Positions 42,597 to 55,357 of a stretch of 64,000 bases of DNA are shown piece by piece. This DNA is from Kofleriaceae bacterium (GTDB lineage Bacteria > Myxococcota_A > Polyangia > Haliangiales > Haliangiaceae): positions 62,001 to 126,000 of the forward strand of contig JAGPCY010000011.1 of NCBI GenBank assembly GCA_018057825.1, given 5' to 3'. The notes below the pieces were generated by a model. That model saw only the letters and a list, made by a program, of their open reading frames with translations, did not search any database and was not told the DNA's origin. Made by a program: the position numbers and the translations under genes. Position 1 is the stretch's first letter, and every line of letters starts with the position of its first letter.

Positions 42597-45500
42597 TTAC
42601 AGCGCGACCGGCAAGTGAACCGAGAAGCAGGCGCCGTGGCCGAGCTCGCTGTCGACGAAGATCGCGCCGCCGTGCTGGCGCACGATCTCTCGGCACAGGT
42701 ACAGGCCGAGGCCGAGGCCGCCGTGCTTGGCGGCGTTGGCGCCCTGGGTGAACTTCTCGAAGAGCTGCGCGCGCAGCTCATCGGACATGCCCGGGCCGTG
42801 GTCGCGGACGTCGAGGCGGATCACATCGCCCAAGGGATCGCCGGCGGCCAGCGGGATCCAGGCGCGGGCGTCGGTCGGGGGCAAAGGTGGTGCCGTCAGA
42901 TCGCCGACCACCACCGCCTCGCGGCCCAGGCCGATCTCGATCGCGCCCCCGGGCGGTGAGAACTTCACCGCGTTGCCGATGAGGTTCGCGACCACCTGGG
43001 CCAGGCGATCGCTGTTGCCCAGGGCCGGGCCGACCGGCTCGCGCGCGGTCACGGTCACGGTCAGGTGGCGATCGGCGATCGCGCGGGCGAAGTCGCCGAG
43101 CACGGTCCGCACCACGCGCTCGAGATCGACCGGGCCGAACGAGGCGTCGTGGCGGCCGGCCTCGTGACGGGCGAGCTCGAAGACGTTGTCGACCAGGCGG
43201 CGCAGCCGCTCGGCGTCGCCGTGGATGCGCTCGAACAGCTCGGCGTCGCCCAGGTGGGCCGGCGCCAGCTCGCGATCGCGCCCCATCTCGGTGTAGCCGA
43301 GGATGCCGGCCAGCGGGTTGCGGATCTCGTGGGCCAGGATCGACATCAGCTCGGCCGACCGGCGGGCGTCGGCGATCAGGCGGAGGTGATCGAGGGCCAG
43401 CGCCAGCGGCGCGCACGCGGCGTCGAGGTCGCTGGGCTCGAGCGGGCGATCGTCGAGGTCGGCGCCGGTCGAGTCGGCGTAGACGATGCCGAGCAGGCGG
43501 CCGCGCGCGCGCAGCGGCGCCGCCCACACCCGGCGCAGCCCGAGGGCGACCACGCTCGACTGATCGCGCAGGTCGGCGTCGAGGACCGCGTCGGCTACCG
43601 CCACCGCCTGACCGGTGGCCGCGACCCGGCGCACGATCGTGCCCGACACCTCGGCGTCGCCGCGCTCGAAGTTGCGGCCCTGGGTGCGGCGGGCCAGGAC
43701 CTGGGGTCGGCCGTGGGCGTCGAGGGTCAGGACGAAGCCGCGGTCGCACGCCGAGCGGATCAAGAGCCCGGCCAGGGCCTGCTCGAGGGCGCGCTCGGGC
43801 TCACCGCCGATCAGGGCCTGGGCGACGTCGACGCCGCCGGGGCCGGCCGGGGGCGGGGCCGGCCGCGGTCCGAGCGCGCGGCGCAAGGCCCGGACCCGAT
43901 CGAGGTCCCAGCGGGCGCCGAGCTGGGCCAGCTCAGCCTCGGCGGCGGCGAGCTGGGTCACGGCGCGGTGGGGATCGCCGGCGGCCTGCGCGACCTCCGC
44001 GGCCTCGACCGCGCAGCGCGCCAGCTCGTAGCGGGCGCCGAGCTCGCCGAGCATCGACCGGGCTCGCTCGACGAACCAGGTCGCGCTGTCGAGGTCGCCC
44101 TGGATCCGGGTCGCGGTCGCCGCCACGCGGTGGAGGACCGCCTCCTCGAAGCGCGCCCCGAGATCCTTGGCGTCGCGGGCCGCCTCGAGGGCCCGGGCCA
44201 GCGCCTGATCGACCCGGCCGACCGCGAGGTCGAGCTCTGACAGCCGGCGCTTGGTCTCGATCTCGTCCTCGCGCGCGTCCAGCCGCACGCACTCGGCCAG
44301 GGCGCGCTCGTAGCGCTCGCGGGCCGCGCCGAGATCGCCGGCCCGGGCGTCGACCTCGCCGCGGTTGGCCAGCACCATCGCCGCCATGTGGGCGTGGCCG
44401 GTCTGCTCGGCCAGCTCGGCGGCGCGGGTGAGCGCGACCCGGGCGTCGGCCAGCATGCCGAGGTCGCGGTACAGCGAGCCCAGGTTGTTGAGGGCGTGCA
44501 GGGTCTCGAGGCGATCGCCCTGGCGCTCGCTCTGCTGACGGAACTGCAGCCACAGCCGTCGAGCGCGATCCCAGTCGCCCTGGTAGTAGCAGGCGGCGCC
44601 GAGGTTGTTGATCGAGCGCGCCCGCTGCTCGAGATCGCCGGCGGCCTCGGCGGCGGCGACCGCGCGCTCGAGGGCCTCGATCGCCCGCGGGTAGTCGCCG
44701 GCCTGGATCGCGGCCCGGCCCAGCTCGTGGGCGACGCCGGCGGTCAGGCGCGGCTCGTCGGGCCCGGTCGGCGGCAAGGCGTCGAGGAGCGCCAGGGCGC
44801 GGCGCGGCTCGCCGACGCTGGTGGCGATCGCGGCCGCGACCCGGGTCAGCTCGAGGGCCACCGTCGCGTCGCCGGCCCGGCGCGCCAGGGCCAGGCCGAT
44901 CGCCGCGTGGTCGGCGGCCAGCGGGTAGTCGGCGCGGTGGGCGTAGAGCCACGCGGTCCGCAGGTGGCAGCGGGCCTCGAGGCCGACGTCGCCGATGCGG
45001 CGCGCGGTCGCCAGGGCTCCGGCGGCCGCCGCCAGGGCCGCGGTCGGCTGGCCGCGCCGACGCTCGAGGTCGGCGATCTCGAGGGCGATCGCGGCGCCGT
45101 CGCCGGCGGACGCGCCGTCGGTGGCCAGCCGGTAGTGGTGGAGCGCCAGCTCGAGCTCGCCGGCCTGGGCCGCCAGCTCGGCGACGCGCAGGAGCAACGG
45201 GCGCTGCTCGCCGGGGTCGGCCAGGGCCAGGGCGTCGGTGGCGTGGGCCACCGCGGTCGGCAGGTCGCCGGCCCGGACCGCCTCGTCGGCGGCGGCCAGA
45301 CACCAGCGCGCGGCCAGGAGGCCATCGCCCAGGGCGCGATGGTGACGGGCCATGACCGCGGCCGCGACCGCGACCCCGGCGGCCAGCCGATCGTCGAGGG
45401 CGAGGGCGGCCCGGCGGTGGTACTCGAGGCGCGTCCCCGGGGTCAGCTCGCGGCCGAGCAGATCGGCCAGCTCCTTGTGCGCGAAGTGGAACTGCCCGGC

Positions 45501-47510
45501 CGCGGGATCGGCGATCAGCATGCGGGCCGCGACCGCGTCGGCGAGGGCCAGATCGATCTCGGTGATCGTGGGATCGATCGCGACGCGCCGCGCGCGATCC
45601 TCGTCGAGGATCACCGGCTCGGCGACCGGGACGCGGGTCGACACCGAGATCAGCCCCTCGGTCAGCGGCTCGGGTACGCCATCGCCGAGGAGCGGCGGCG
45701 CGGTGGCCAGGCCGAGGATCGCCGCCAGCAGATCGCGATCGAACGGGTCGCCCAGGATCGCGGCCGCGCGCAGGAAGCCGCGCGCGGTCGGCGACAGCGT
45801 CGACAGGCGACCGAGCGCGCTCTGCCGCGTCGCCGGTAGGAGCGGCACGATCAGGTCGGGGGCCGCGGTCCAGGTCGCGCCGACCCGCGCGATCGCGCCG
45901 GCGTCGATCATGGCGTCGAGGGTGGTCAGGGCGTGGCCGGGGTTGCCGCCCGACACCCGGCGCAGCTCGTCGGCGACCCGGCCGGCGACCTCGGGGCCGA
46001 CCGCGGCCACGACCAGCGCGAAGAAGCTCGACTGCCCGAGCGGCACCAGCTCGAGCCGCCGGCTGCGCGCGGCCGCGGCGATCGCCTGATCGATCGGACC
46101 GGGGGCGACCCGCGCGGTCGGCTCCGGGGCGCGCCCGGCGATCACCAGGAGCGCGGCCAGATCCGGGATCGCGCGCACCAGGTAGCCGAGGACGTTGGCC
46201 ACCGCCGGCGCCGCTTGATCGGCGTCGTCGACGATGATGGCCAGGGGCCGCACCGCGGCGGCGGCGGCCGTCAGCTCGACCACCGCGTCGGCCAAGACCC
46301 AGCGCCCGGGCGCGACCGCGGCGCCGTCGTCGAACAGGACCGCCAGGTGGCGGGGCGGACCGGGGTGGGGCTCGGCGCTGGCCCGGGCCCAGGTCGGCCC
46401 GGCGATCGTCACCAGCGTCCGCGCCAGGACCCTGAGCGCGTGCCACGGGCCGTCGCCGCCCTGGGTCGACAGCCGGATCACCTCGCCGCCGTCGAGCTGG
46501 AGGTGCAACGCCAGCTCGGCGAGCAGGCGCGACTTGCCGATGCCGAGCTCGCCGGTGACGATCACCGCGGCGCCGTGACCGGCCTTGGCTTCGGCCCACG
46601 CCGCCGCGCACTCGGCCAGCTCGCGATCGCGTCCGACCACCGTCGGCAGGCCGATCGCGCGGTGGGCCGGGCGCGCGCTCGGGCCGCGGCCCGCGGCGAC
46701 GTCGGGATAGCCCAGGCCCTCGGCGATCCCGCGCCAGCGCTCGAGGACCTCGTCGGCGGTTGCCGGACGCGCGCCGGGCGCCGGATCGAGGAGCGCGAGC
46801 ATCAGCTCGGCCAGGGCGACCGGCAGCTCGGGCCGGAGCTTGCGCGGATCGCCGGGCTGGCCGGCCCGCTGCGCCGCCACGACCGCGCGCGGGGTCGCGC
46901 CGCCGAACGGGCGCGCCCCGAGGACGACCTCCCACAGGATGACGCCGAACGAGTACAGATCGGCGCGCGGGTCGAGGCGCCCGGCCCAGGCCTCGGGGGC
47001 GGCGTAGCCGATCGTGCCGCGGGCGGTGGTGCCGCGCGGATCGCACAGCGGCGCGACCAGGCCGAAGTCGGCCAGGCGGGCCGCGCGCGCCGGGTTGGTC
47101 AGGAGGGCGGCGCCGTCGACCAGGATGTTCGACGGCTTGAGATCGGCGTGGACCATGCCGGCGCCGTGGACCGCGGCCAGCGCGTCGAGGACGCCGCCCA
47201 GGAGCTGCCAGATCCGCTGCGCGGTGATCGGGCCGACCGCGGCCGCCAGCGGTGGGCCGCTGATCAGCTCCATCGTGAAGTACTCGTCGCCGGCGTCGGT
47301 CAGGCCGTAATCGAGGACCGAGACGATGTTGGGATGGCGCAGGCGCGCCAGGGCCACGAACTCGCCGCGCAGGTTGGTGGCGCCGCGGGTCCGCGGCATG
47401 ATCTTCAGCGCCACCGCTCGCCCGGTCGCCAGGTCGAGGGCGCGGTGGACCACGCCGATCGAGCCCTCGCCGAGCCGCTCGATCACTCGGTAGCGCTCGG
47501 CCGGCCGCAT
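42597..47510 (-). CDS. Dual Ser/Thr kinase - histidine kinase signalling protein with ATPase, TPR and GAF modules
   Basis: 1637 residues. (1) Ser/Thr kinase, about 1-275: glycine loop GEGSIGVV, Lys36, HADLKPSN catalytic loop, DFGL, APEAW. (2) AAA/NACHT-like ATPase, about 290-650: GELGIGKS Walker A and a IIVDDADQA Walker B. (3) Long TPR-like superhelix, about 700-1230. (4) GAF-like domain, about 1240-1380. (5) Histidine kinase: H-box ILAHEIRNP with the phospho-His near 1396, N-box QVVANLIGNAVKFS, DHGPGM and GGLGLGLYL. This matches the Hstk architecture of cyanobacteria and myxobacteria, soluble multi-input sensors. No response regulator is adjacent. No transmembrane segment. Start ATG 47510 gives the kinase N-terminus directly. 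Confidence 0.93.
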   Translation of the reverse strand: MRPAERYRVIERLGEGSIGVVHRALDLATGRAVALKIMPRTRGATNLRGEFVALARLRHPNIVSVLDYGLTDAGDEYFTMELISGPPLAAAVGPITAQRIWQLLGGVLDALAAVHGAGMVHADLKPSNILVDGAALLTNPARAARLADFGLVAPLCDPRGTTARGTIGYAAPEAWAGRLDPRADLYSFGVILWEVVLGARPFGGATPRAVVAAQRAGQPGDPRKLRPELPVALAELMLALLDPAPGARPATADEVLERWRGIAEGLGYPDVAAGRGPSARPAHRAIGLPTVVGRDRELAECAAAWAEAKAGHGAAVIVTGELGIGKSRLLAELALHLQLDGGEVIRLSTQGGDGPWHALRVLARTLVTIAGPTWARASAEPHPGPPRHLAVLFDDGAAVAPGRWVLADAVVELTAAAAAVRPLAIIVDDADQAAPAVANVLGYLVRAIPDLAALLVIAGRAPEPTARVAPGPIDQAIAAAARSRRLELVPLGQSSFFALVVAAVGPEVAGRVADELRRVSGGNPGHALTTLDAMIDAGAIARVGATWTAAPDLIVPLLPATRQSALGRLSTLSPTARGFLRAAAILGDPFDRDLLAAILGLATAPPLLGDGVPEPLTEGLISVSTRVPVAEPVILDEDRARRVAIDPTITEIDLALADAVAARMLIADPAAGQFHFAHKELADLLGRELTPGTRLEYHRRAALALDDRLAAGVAVAAAVMARHHRALGDGLLAARWCLAAADEAVRAGDLPTAVAHATDALALADPGEQRPLLLRVAELAAQAGELELALHHYRLATDGASAGDGAAIALEIADLERRRGQPTAALAAAAGALATARRIGDVGLEARCHLRTAWLYAHRADYPLAADHAAIGLALARRAGDATVALELTRVAAAIATSVGEPRRALALLDALPPTGPDEPRLTAGVAHELGRAAIQAGDYPRAIEALERAVAAAEAAGDLEQRARSINNLGAACYYQGDWDRARRLWLQFRQQSERQGDRLETLHALNNLGSLYRDLGMLADARVALTRAAELAEQTGHAHMAAMVLANRGEVDARAGDLGAARERYERALAECVRLDAREDEIETKRRLSELDLAVGRVDQALARALEAARDAKDLGARFEEAVLHRVAATATRIQGDLDSATWFVERARSMLGELGARYELARCAVEAAEVAQAAGDPHRAVTQLAAAEAELAQLGARWDLDRVRALRRALGPRPAPPPAGPGGVDVAQALIGGEPERALEQALAGLLIRSACDRGFVLTLDAHGRPQVLARRTQGRNFERGDAEVSGTIVRRVAATGQAVAVADAVLDADLRDQSSVVALGLRRVWAAPLRARGRLLGIVYADSTGADLDDRPLEPSDLDAACAPLALALDHLRLIADARRSAELMSILAHEIRNPLAGILGYTEMGRDRELAPAHLGDAELFERIHGDAERLRRLVDNVFELARHEAGRHDASFGPVDLERVVRTVLGDFARAIADRHLTVTVTAREPVGPALGNSDRLAQVVANLIGNAVKFSPPGGAIEIGLGREAVVVGDLTAPPLPPTDARAWIPLAAGDPLGDVIRLDVRDHGPGMSDELRAQLFEKFTQGANAAKHGGLGLGLYLCREIVRQHGGAIFVDSELGHGACFSVHLPVAL

Positions 47511-47572
47511 GTCGCGCGATCATCGCCGCCGCCGCGGTCGCGGCGCAAGCCCACGCGGTCGATCGTCGTCGG

Positions 47573-48991
<1,419 letters not shown>

Positions 48992-49203
48992 GGCCGGGGT
49001 GTACCGCAACGCGTAGGGCCCGCGAAAGAACCACTCGGCCGATCTCGCGGCCGAGCCATCCCGGCTGGCGGCGTTGCTCGTCGGTTTCACACCGAGCGTG
49101 TGCGCCGCTCCTCGCGCCTTGCCATCCGGGCGCCTCGACCGCGATCTTCGACCGACTCGTTCTTTCGCGGGCCCTCGGCGGCGCGGTAGGATCGTCCGGC
49201 ACG

Positions 49204-50397
49204 ATGACCGACGCAGAGATCCTGGCTTTGCTCGCCGAGCCCGAGTCGGAGCGCGTCGAGCGCAAGGAGTCCTACGCGGGCGACACGCCGGAGAAGGTGC
49301 GCCAGGCGATCTGTGCGTTCGCGAACGACTACCCTGGTCACGGTCGACCGGGCGTCATCGTGCTCGGGCAACGCGACAAGGATCTGAGCTTGTCCGGGCT
49401 CACCGTCGATGATCGGCTCCTCACCACCCTGGGACAGATTCCCAACGACACCAAGATCGTACCGCGGCCCTCGATCCTCGTGTCGCGGCACGAGCTCGAC
49501 GGCCAGAGCGTCGCCGTGATCGTGGTCGAGCCGTCGGTCGCGCCGCCGGTTCGCTACGATGGACGGACGTGGATCCGGACCGGGCCGACCAGGGCGATCG
49601 CGACCTGGGAGCAGGAGCAGCGGCTCATCGAACGGCGCGCCAGCGCGCACCTCCCGTTCGATGCCCAGCCGTTGCCGTTCGTGCCGGCGGAGGACCTCGA
49701 CGTCGACTACTTCCGGTCGGCGTACTTGCCGGGCGCGGTCTCGCCGGAGGTCCTGGCGGCCAACCACCGCGACCTGCGGATTCAGATGATGGGCCACCGC
49801 ATGCTGAGCCCCGCGGGGGTGCCGACGGTCCTCGGCGTCCTCTTGCTCGGCGTGGATCCCACGCGATGGGTTCCGGGGGCCTTCGTCCAGTTCCTGCGGT
49901 TCGCGGGCACCGAACCAACCTCGACGATCATCGACCAGAAAGAGATCACGGGCCGGGTGCTCGAGGTCGTGCGGCGCGTCGAGGAGATCCTCGAGAACCA
50001 CATTCGCACGCCGCTCCGCTTCGCCGACGTCGCGGTCGCCGAGGAGGCCCCTGACTATCCGATCGGAGCCCTCCGGCAGCTGTTCCGCAACGCCGTCATG
50101 CACCGCGCCTACGACGGCACGCACGCGCCGATCCGGATCCACTGGTTCAGCGATCGGATCGAGATCGACAACCCTGGGGGGCCGTTCGGACGGGTCACGC
50201 GAGAGAACTTCGGCAAGGGCGTCACCGACTATCGCAACCGTCACCTAGCCTCGGCGATGAAGGATCTCGGCTTGGTGCAGGGCTTCGGGCAGGGGCTACA
50301 TCTGGCCGCGCTCGAGCTGTCACGGAACTCCAACCCACCCCTCGAGTGGGAGCTCGACACCAGCGCCACGCTGGTCCGGGTCAGGAGGAGGCCATGA
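49204..50397 (+). CDS. AlbA_2 (Schlafen-like) and GHKL ATPase-like protein
   Basis: 397 residues. The N-terminal AlbA_2 domain (about 1-125) has ERKESYAGDTPEKVRQAICAFAND, the LGQRDKDLSLSGL strand and RTGPTRAIATWEQEQRL. The C-terminal part (about 285-385) is the HATPase_c_4 domain of COG2865 proteins: LRQLFRNAVMHRAYDG, IEIDNPGGPFG and GFGQGLHLAALEL. COG2865 proteins are annotated as transcriptional regulators or RecG-like helicases, but this protein has no helicase motifs. Schlafen-like AlbA domains can bind or cut RNA or DNA in defence contexts. The ATGA overlap with the ParA-like gene indicates a functional pair. A TAGGAT hexamer lies 11 bases before the ATG. Confidence 0.85.
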   Translation: MTDAEILALLAEPESERVERKESYAGDTPEKVRQAICAFANDYPGHGRPGVIVLGQRDKDLSLSGLTVDDRLLTTLGQIPNDTKIVPRPSILVSRHELDGQSVAVIVVEPSVAPPVRYDGRTWIRTGPTRAIATWEQEQRLIERRASAHLPFDAQPLPFVPAEDLDVDYFRSAYLPGAVSPEVLAANHRDLRIQMMGHRMLSPAGVPTVLGVLLLGVDPTRWVPGAFVQFLRFAGTEPTSTIIDQKEITGRVLEVVRRVEEILENHIRTPLRFADVAVAEEAPDYPIGALRQLFRNAVMHRAYDGTHAPIRIHWFSDRIEIDNPGGPFGRVTRENFGKGVTDYRNRHLASAMKDLGLVQGFGQGLHLAALELSRNSNPPLEWELDTSATLVRVRRRP

Positions 50398-51392
50398 CCC
50401 CGGTCGTCACCTTCTTCAACAACAAGGGCGGCGTCGGAAAGACCTCGCTCGTGTACCACCTGGCCTGGATGTATGCGCTGCAGGGCACGCGCGTGCTGGT
50501 CGCGGACCTCGACCCGCAGGCGAACCTGACTGCGCTCTTGTTCGACGAGGACGACATCGAGCGCCTGTGGGAGCCCGAGCGCGGTCGCACCATCTTCGAC
50601 CCGATCCGTCAGATGATCGATCGCGATGGCGGCCTGGGGGCGCCACACGTCGAGGCCGTCGGTCGGAACCTGTCCGCGCTCATCGGCACGCCGCGCCTGG
50701 CCGCGTTCGAGAGCGACCTCGCCGAGAACTGGCTCAAGTGTCTCGATGGCAAGCCCGGCGGCTTCAAGGTCATGAAGGCGTTCTGGGCGCTCATGCAAGA
50801 GGCCGCCGACCAGGTCGACGCGCAGGTCGTCCTGGCGGACGTCGGCCCGAGTATGGGAGCGATCAACCGGGCGGCGCTGGTCGCCTCCGACCACGTCGTG
50901 ATGCCGCTCGGGGCGGATCTGTTCTCCTTGGCCGGCATCGAGAACCTGGGTCGTTGGTTGAGGGAATCGCGGAGAGACTGGGCCACTCGGGTGGGCAGGA
51001 ACGGGGATCCCCGGCTCGAGCTCCCCGCGGGCCGCATGGCGGCCGCCGGGTACGTGCTCAGCCAGCACGCGGTGCAGGGGGGCCGGCCGACGAAGGCCTA
51101 CAACCGCTGGATGCGCCGCATCCCCGGCACCTACGCCGAGAGCGTGCTCGAGACGACCGCGGTCACCGACGATCCGGCCGCCGACCCGAACTGCCTCGGC
51201 ATCGTCAAGCACTACCGGAGCCTCATGCCGCTGGCGCAGGAGGCGCGCAAGCCGATCTTCCAGCTGCGGGCCGCAGACGGAGCGCTCGGCTCCCACGCCG
51301 CCGCCGCCCAGCAGGCGTACGCGGACTTCTCGACGCTGGCGACCCGGATCGCCGCGACGACCTGGCGGCCGGCGGCCCCGGCGGCAGGCTGA
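50394..51392 (+). CDS. ParA/MinD-like P-loop ATPase
   Basis: 332 residues; AGGAGG precedes ATG 50394. Deviant Walker A KGGVGKTS at residues 11-18 with signature Lys11, switch II-like LADVGPSMGAINRAAL, and ADLDPQANLT, all typical of ParA. At 332 residues it is longer than the chromosomal Soj type, with inserts (about 55-110 and 210-260). No ParB gene or parS-like site was seen, so a plasmid-partition role is unlikely here. The coupled AlbA_2/GHKL partner suggests a two-component accessory system, possibly defence or regulation; orphan ParA proteins paired with DNA-binding partners position many kinds of cargo. Confidence 0.87.
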   Translation: MTPVVTFFNNKGGVGKTSLVYHLAWMYALQGTRVLVADLDPQANLTALLFDEDDIERLWEPERGRTIFDPIRQMIDRDGGLGAPHVEAVGRNLSALIGTPRLAAFESDLAENWLKCLDGKPGGFKVMKAFWALMQEAADQVDAQVVLADVGPSMGAINRAALVASDHVVMPLGADLFSLAGIENLGRWLRESRRDWATRVGRNGDPRLELPAGRMAAAGYVLSQHAVQGGRPTKAYNRWMRRIPGTYAESVLETTAVTDDPAADPNCLGIVKHYRSLMPLAQEARKPIFQLRAADGALGSHAAAAQQAYADFSTLATRIAATTWRPAAPAAG

Positions 51393-51450
51393 GATCTACT
51401 GCCCGATCGTCCGGGTCGCGGCGGCTGGCGCGCGCGCTAGATCTTGCCGC

Positions 51451-51456
51451 TATAGT
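51451..51456 (+). promoter_or_regulatory. Candidate -10 box giving a leaderless clpS mRNA
   Basis: TATAGT (5 of 6 to consensus) ends 7 bases before the clpS ATG. Initiation 7-8 bases downstream would start the mRNA at the A of ATG. No Shine-Dalgarno sequence is present and no convincing -35 was seen. Confidence 0.4.
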
Positions 51457-51463
51457 GGTCGAT

Positions 51464-51844
51464 ATGAGCACGCCTGCGATCGCCTCCGCCCGCGCCCCGG
51501 CGCGCGCCAGCGGCGACGACAAGAAGCCGAGCCGGCCGGCGCCCACGCCGGGCACCGGGGTGGCGCTCGAGGAGCGCACCCGGACCAAGAAGCCGCCGAT
51601 GTACAAGGTCCTCCTGCACAACGACGACTACACGACCAAGGAGTTCGTGGTCTTCGTGCTGCAGACCGTGTTCCAGCGCAGCGAAGGGGACGCGGTCGCG
51701 ATCATGAACCACGTCCACGCCCAGGGCGTCGGGGTCGCCGGGGTCTACACCTTCGAGATCGCCGAGACCAAGGTGCAGAAGACCGTTCAGCTCGCCCGCG
51801 CCAACGAGTACCCGCTCCAGCTCTCCATCGAACCTAGCGAGTGA
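51464..51844 (+). CDS. clpS: ATP-dependent Clp protease adaptor
   Basis: 126 residues. The conserved ClpS core is residues about 45-125: YKVLLHNDDYTTKEFVVFVL (N-degron pocket Asn/Asp), FQRSEGDAVAIMNHVHAQG and VYTFEIAETKV. The first about 42 residues are a Pro/Ala/Lys-rich disordered extension, longer than in E. coli. ClpS binds N-end-rule substrates and delivers them to ClpA. The stop is 4 bases before clpA, a conserved gene pair. Confidence 0.95.
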   Translation: MSTPAIASARAPARASGDDKKPSRPAPTPGTGVALEERTRTKKPPMYKVLLHNDDYTTKEFVVFVLQTVFQRSEGDAVAIMNHVHAQGVGVAGVYTFEIAETKVQKTVQLARANEYPLQLSIEPSE

Positions 51845-51848
51845 GCCC

Positions 51849-54137
<2,289 letters not shown>

Positions 54138-54155
54138 GGCCGCCGGCCGCCGACC

Positions 54156-54173
54156 CGCGCCGAGCTCGGCGCG
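54156..54173. terminator. 18-bp perfect GC palindrome after clpA
   Basis: CGCGCCGAGCTCGGCGCG, 19 bases after the clpA stop and 20 before the next gene. It has no loop and no T-run, so it is either a weak hairpin terminator or a binding site for the downstream promoter. Confidence 0.35.
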
Positions 54174-54192
54174 ATCGTGGTACCAACAGGTC

Positions 54193-54300
54193 ATGGCCCC
54201 AACTCCTCCGCGCGGTCGCCTCCGCTGGGACCGCTTGATCCTGACCCTGGTCGTCCTCGGCGGCGGTGGCTTCGCCCTGTACTGGTTCGCGCTCCGGTGA
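54193..54300 (+). CDS. 35-residue single-pass membrane protein
   Basis: ATG 54193 to TGA 54298-54300 encodes a short basic N-terminus (MAPTPPRGRLRWDRL), one hydrophobic helix (ILTLVVLGGGGFALYWFAL) and a terminal Arg. The positive-inside pattern predicts a cytoplasmic N-terminus. The stop overlaps the GTG start of the AlkB-like gene (GTGA), the strongest sign that it is translated. Short proteins of this shape occur in related genomes but have no assigned role. It could also be a leader peptide controlling the next gene. Confidence 0.55.
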   Translation: MAPTPPRGRLRWDRLILTLVVLGGGGFALYWFALR

Positions 54301-55178
54301 GCCGGCCACCTCCGCCGCGCCGACCGGCGTGGCGGCCGGTGCACGACGCCGAGCGCAGCTACCTGTACGTCCCCGGCTACCTGACCGCGACCGCGCGCGC
54401 CGACCTCCTGGCCTGGCTGGCGACGCTGCACCCGCTGTGGGAGCAGCGCTACTCGACGGTGCGGCCGCTGCCGCCCGGGCGCGAGCAACGGCCGCTCCTG
54501 CGCCCGGTGTACTGGCTCGGCAACTGGCAGTTCGCCTGCCTGGGGTACTACGAACCGCCGGGCGGGGTGCGCGATCGCTGCGTCGCCGCCGAGCCGTTCC
54601 CGCCGTGCGTGGCCGCGATCGCCGCCGACGCCGAGGCGCGGGTCCGCGCGCGGTTTGCGCCGGCCGACGTGCCGCGCGGCTGGCACTTGAACACCGCGCT
54701 CATCAACTTCTACGGCGACCGCGCCGAGGGGGAGCGCTGGCACGACGTCGCGCGGGTCGGCGAGCACCGCGACTTCGAGCCCGGCCCGGTCGTGTCTCTG
54801 TCGCTGGGGGAGCGGGCGCTGTTCCAGTTCGTGCCGCGCGGCCGCGACGCCGCCCGCGGCCCGGTGCGCTCGCAGTGGCTCGACGACGGCGCCCTCCAGG
54901 CCTTCGGCGGCCGGCGCTGGAAGGACGAGCTCCTGCACCGGGTCCAGCGGGTCGACCGCAAGCTGGGGTGCGACCTCCCGCCGCAGGTCGACGGGTTTCG
55001 CACCCGTCGGGTCAACCTGACGTTCCGCTACGTCCCCGACGAGCACGTCGTGCCCTTCGCGCGCCTGGGACCGATCGCGGCCGCCGACGTCCGCGGCTAC
55101 GTGGCGACCCTGGCGGCCCATGTGCCGTTCTTCGCCGGCGCGCTGTCGACGATTCCCCGAGGCCTGTCGAACCATTGA
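54297..55178 (+). CDS. AlkB-like Fe(II)/2-oxoglutarate dioxygenase
   Basis: 293 residues from GTG 54297. Double-stranded beta-helix residues: NFYGDRAEGERWHD leads to H157-x-D159 (GEHRD), then PVVSLSLGERALFQF; the second iron His is in ELLHRVQRV and 2-oxoglutarate-binding Arg residues are in RRVNLTFRY, the AlkB R-x-N-x-T-x-R layout. AlkB enzymes reverse alkylation of DNA or RNA bases; the substrate here is unknown. The start is chosen from the GTGA overlap with the 35-residue gene; an upstream start in frame (54177) would overlap that gene completely. Confidence 0.85.
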   Translation: MSRPPPPRRPAWRPVHDAERSYLYVPGYLTATARADLLAWLATLHPLWEQRYSTVRPLPPGREQRPLLRPVYWLGNWQFACLGYYEPPGGVRDRCVAAEPFPPCVAAIAADAEARVRARFAPADVPRGWHLNTALINFYGDRAEGERWHDVARVGEHRDFEPGPVVSLSLGERALFQFVPRGRDAARGPVRSQWLDDGALQAFGGRRWKDELLHRVQRVDRKLGCDLPPQVDGFRTRRVNLTFRYVPDEHVVPFARLGPIAAADVRGYVATLAAHVPFFAGALSTIPRGLSNH

Positions 55179-55357
55179 CGGGGTCGCGGGGGCGAGGGCC
55201 GAAACCGAGGCGTCGGCCGGGCCCCGATCATCGGTCGTACGTGGTCCACTCCTTGCTCAGTCGATCGGTTGATCGATCGGGATGTCCGACCGGTGGGGCC
55301 ACGGGGGTCCACCGGGCGGACGCCATGTCGCCCGCCGCTCGGCGGCTCGAGGAACGT

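Noticed and set aside
50394-51392. Chromosome or plasmid partition locus (parAB)
   Set aside because: No ParB-like gene, no parS-like repeats and no replication genes nearby; the ParA-like gene is coupled to an AlbA_2 protein instead.
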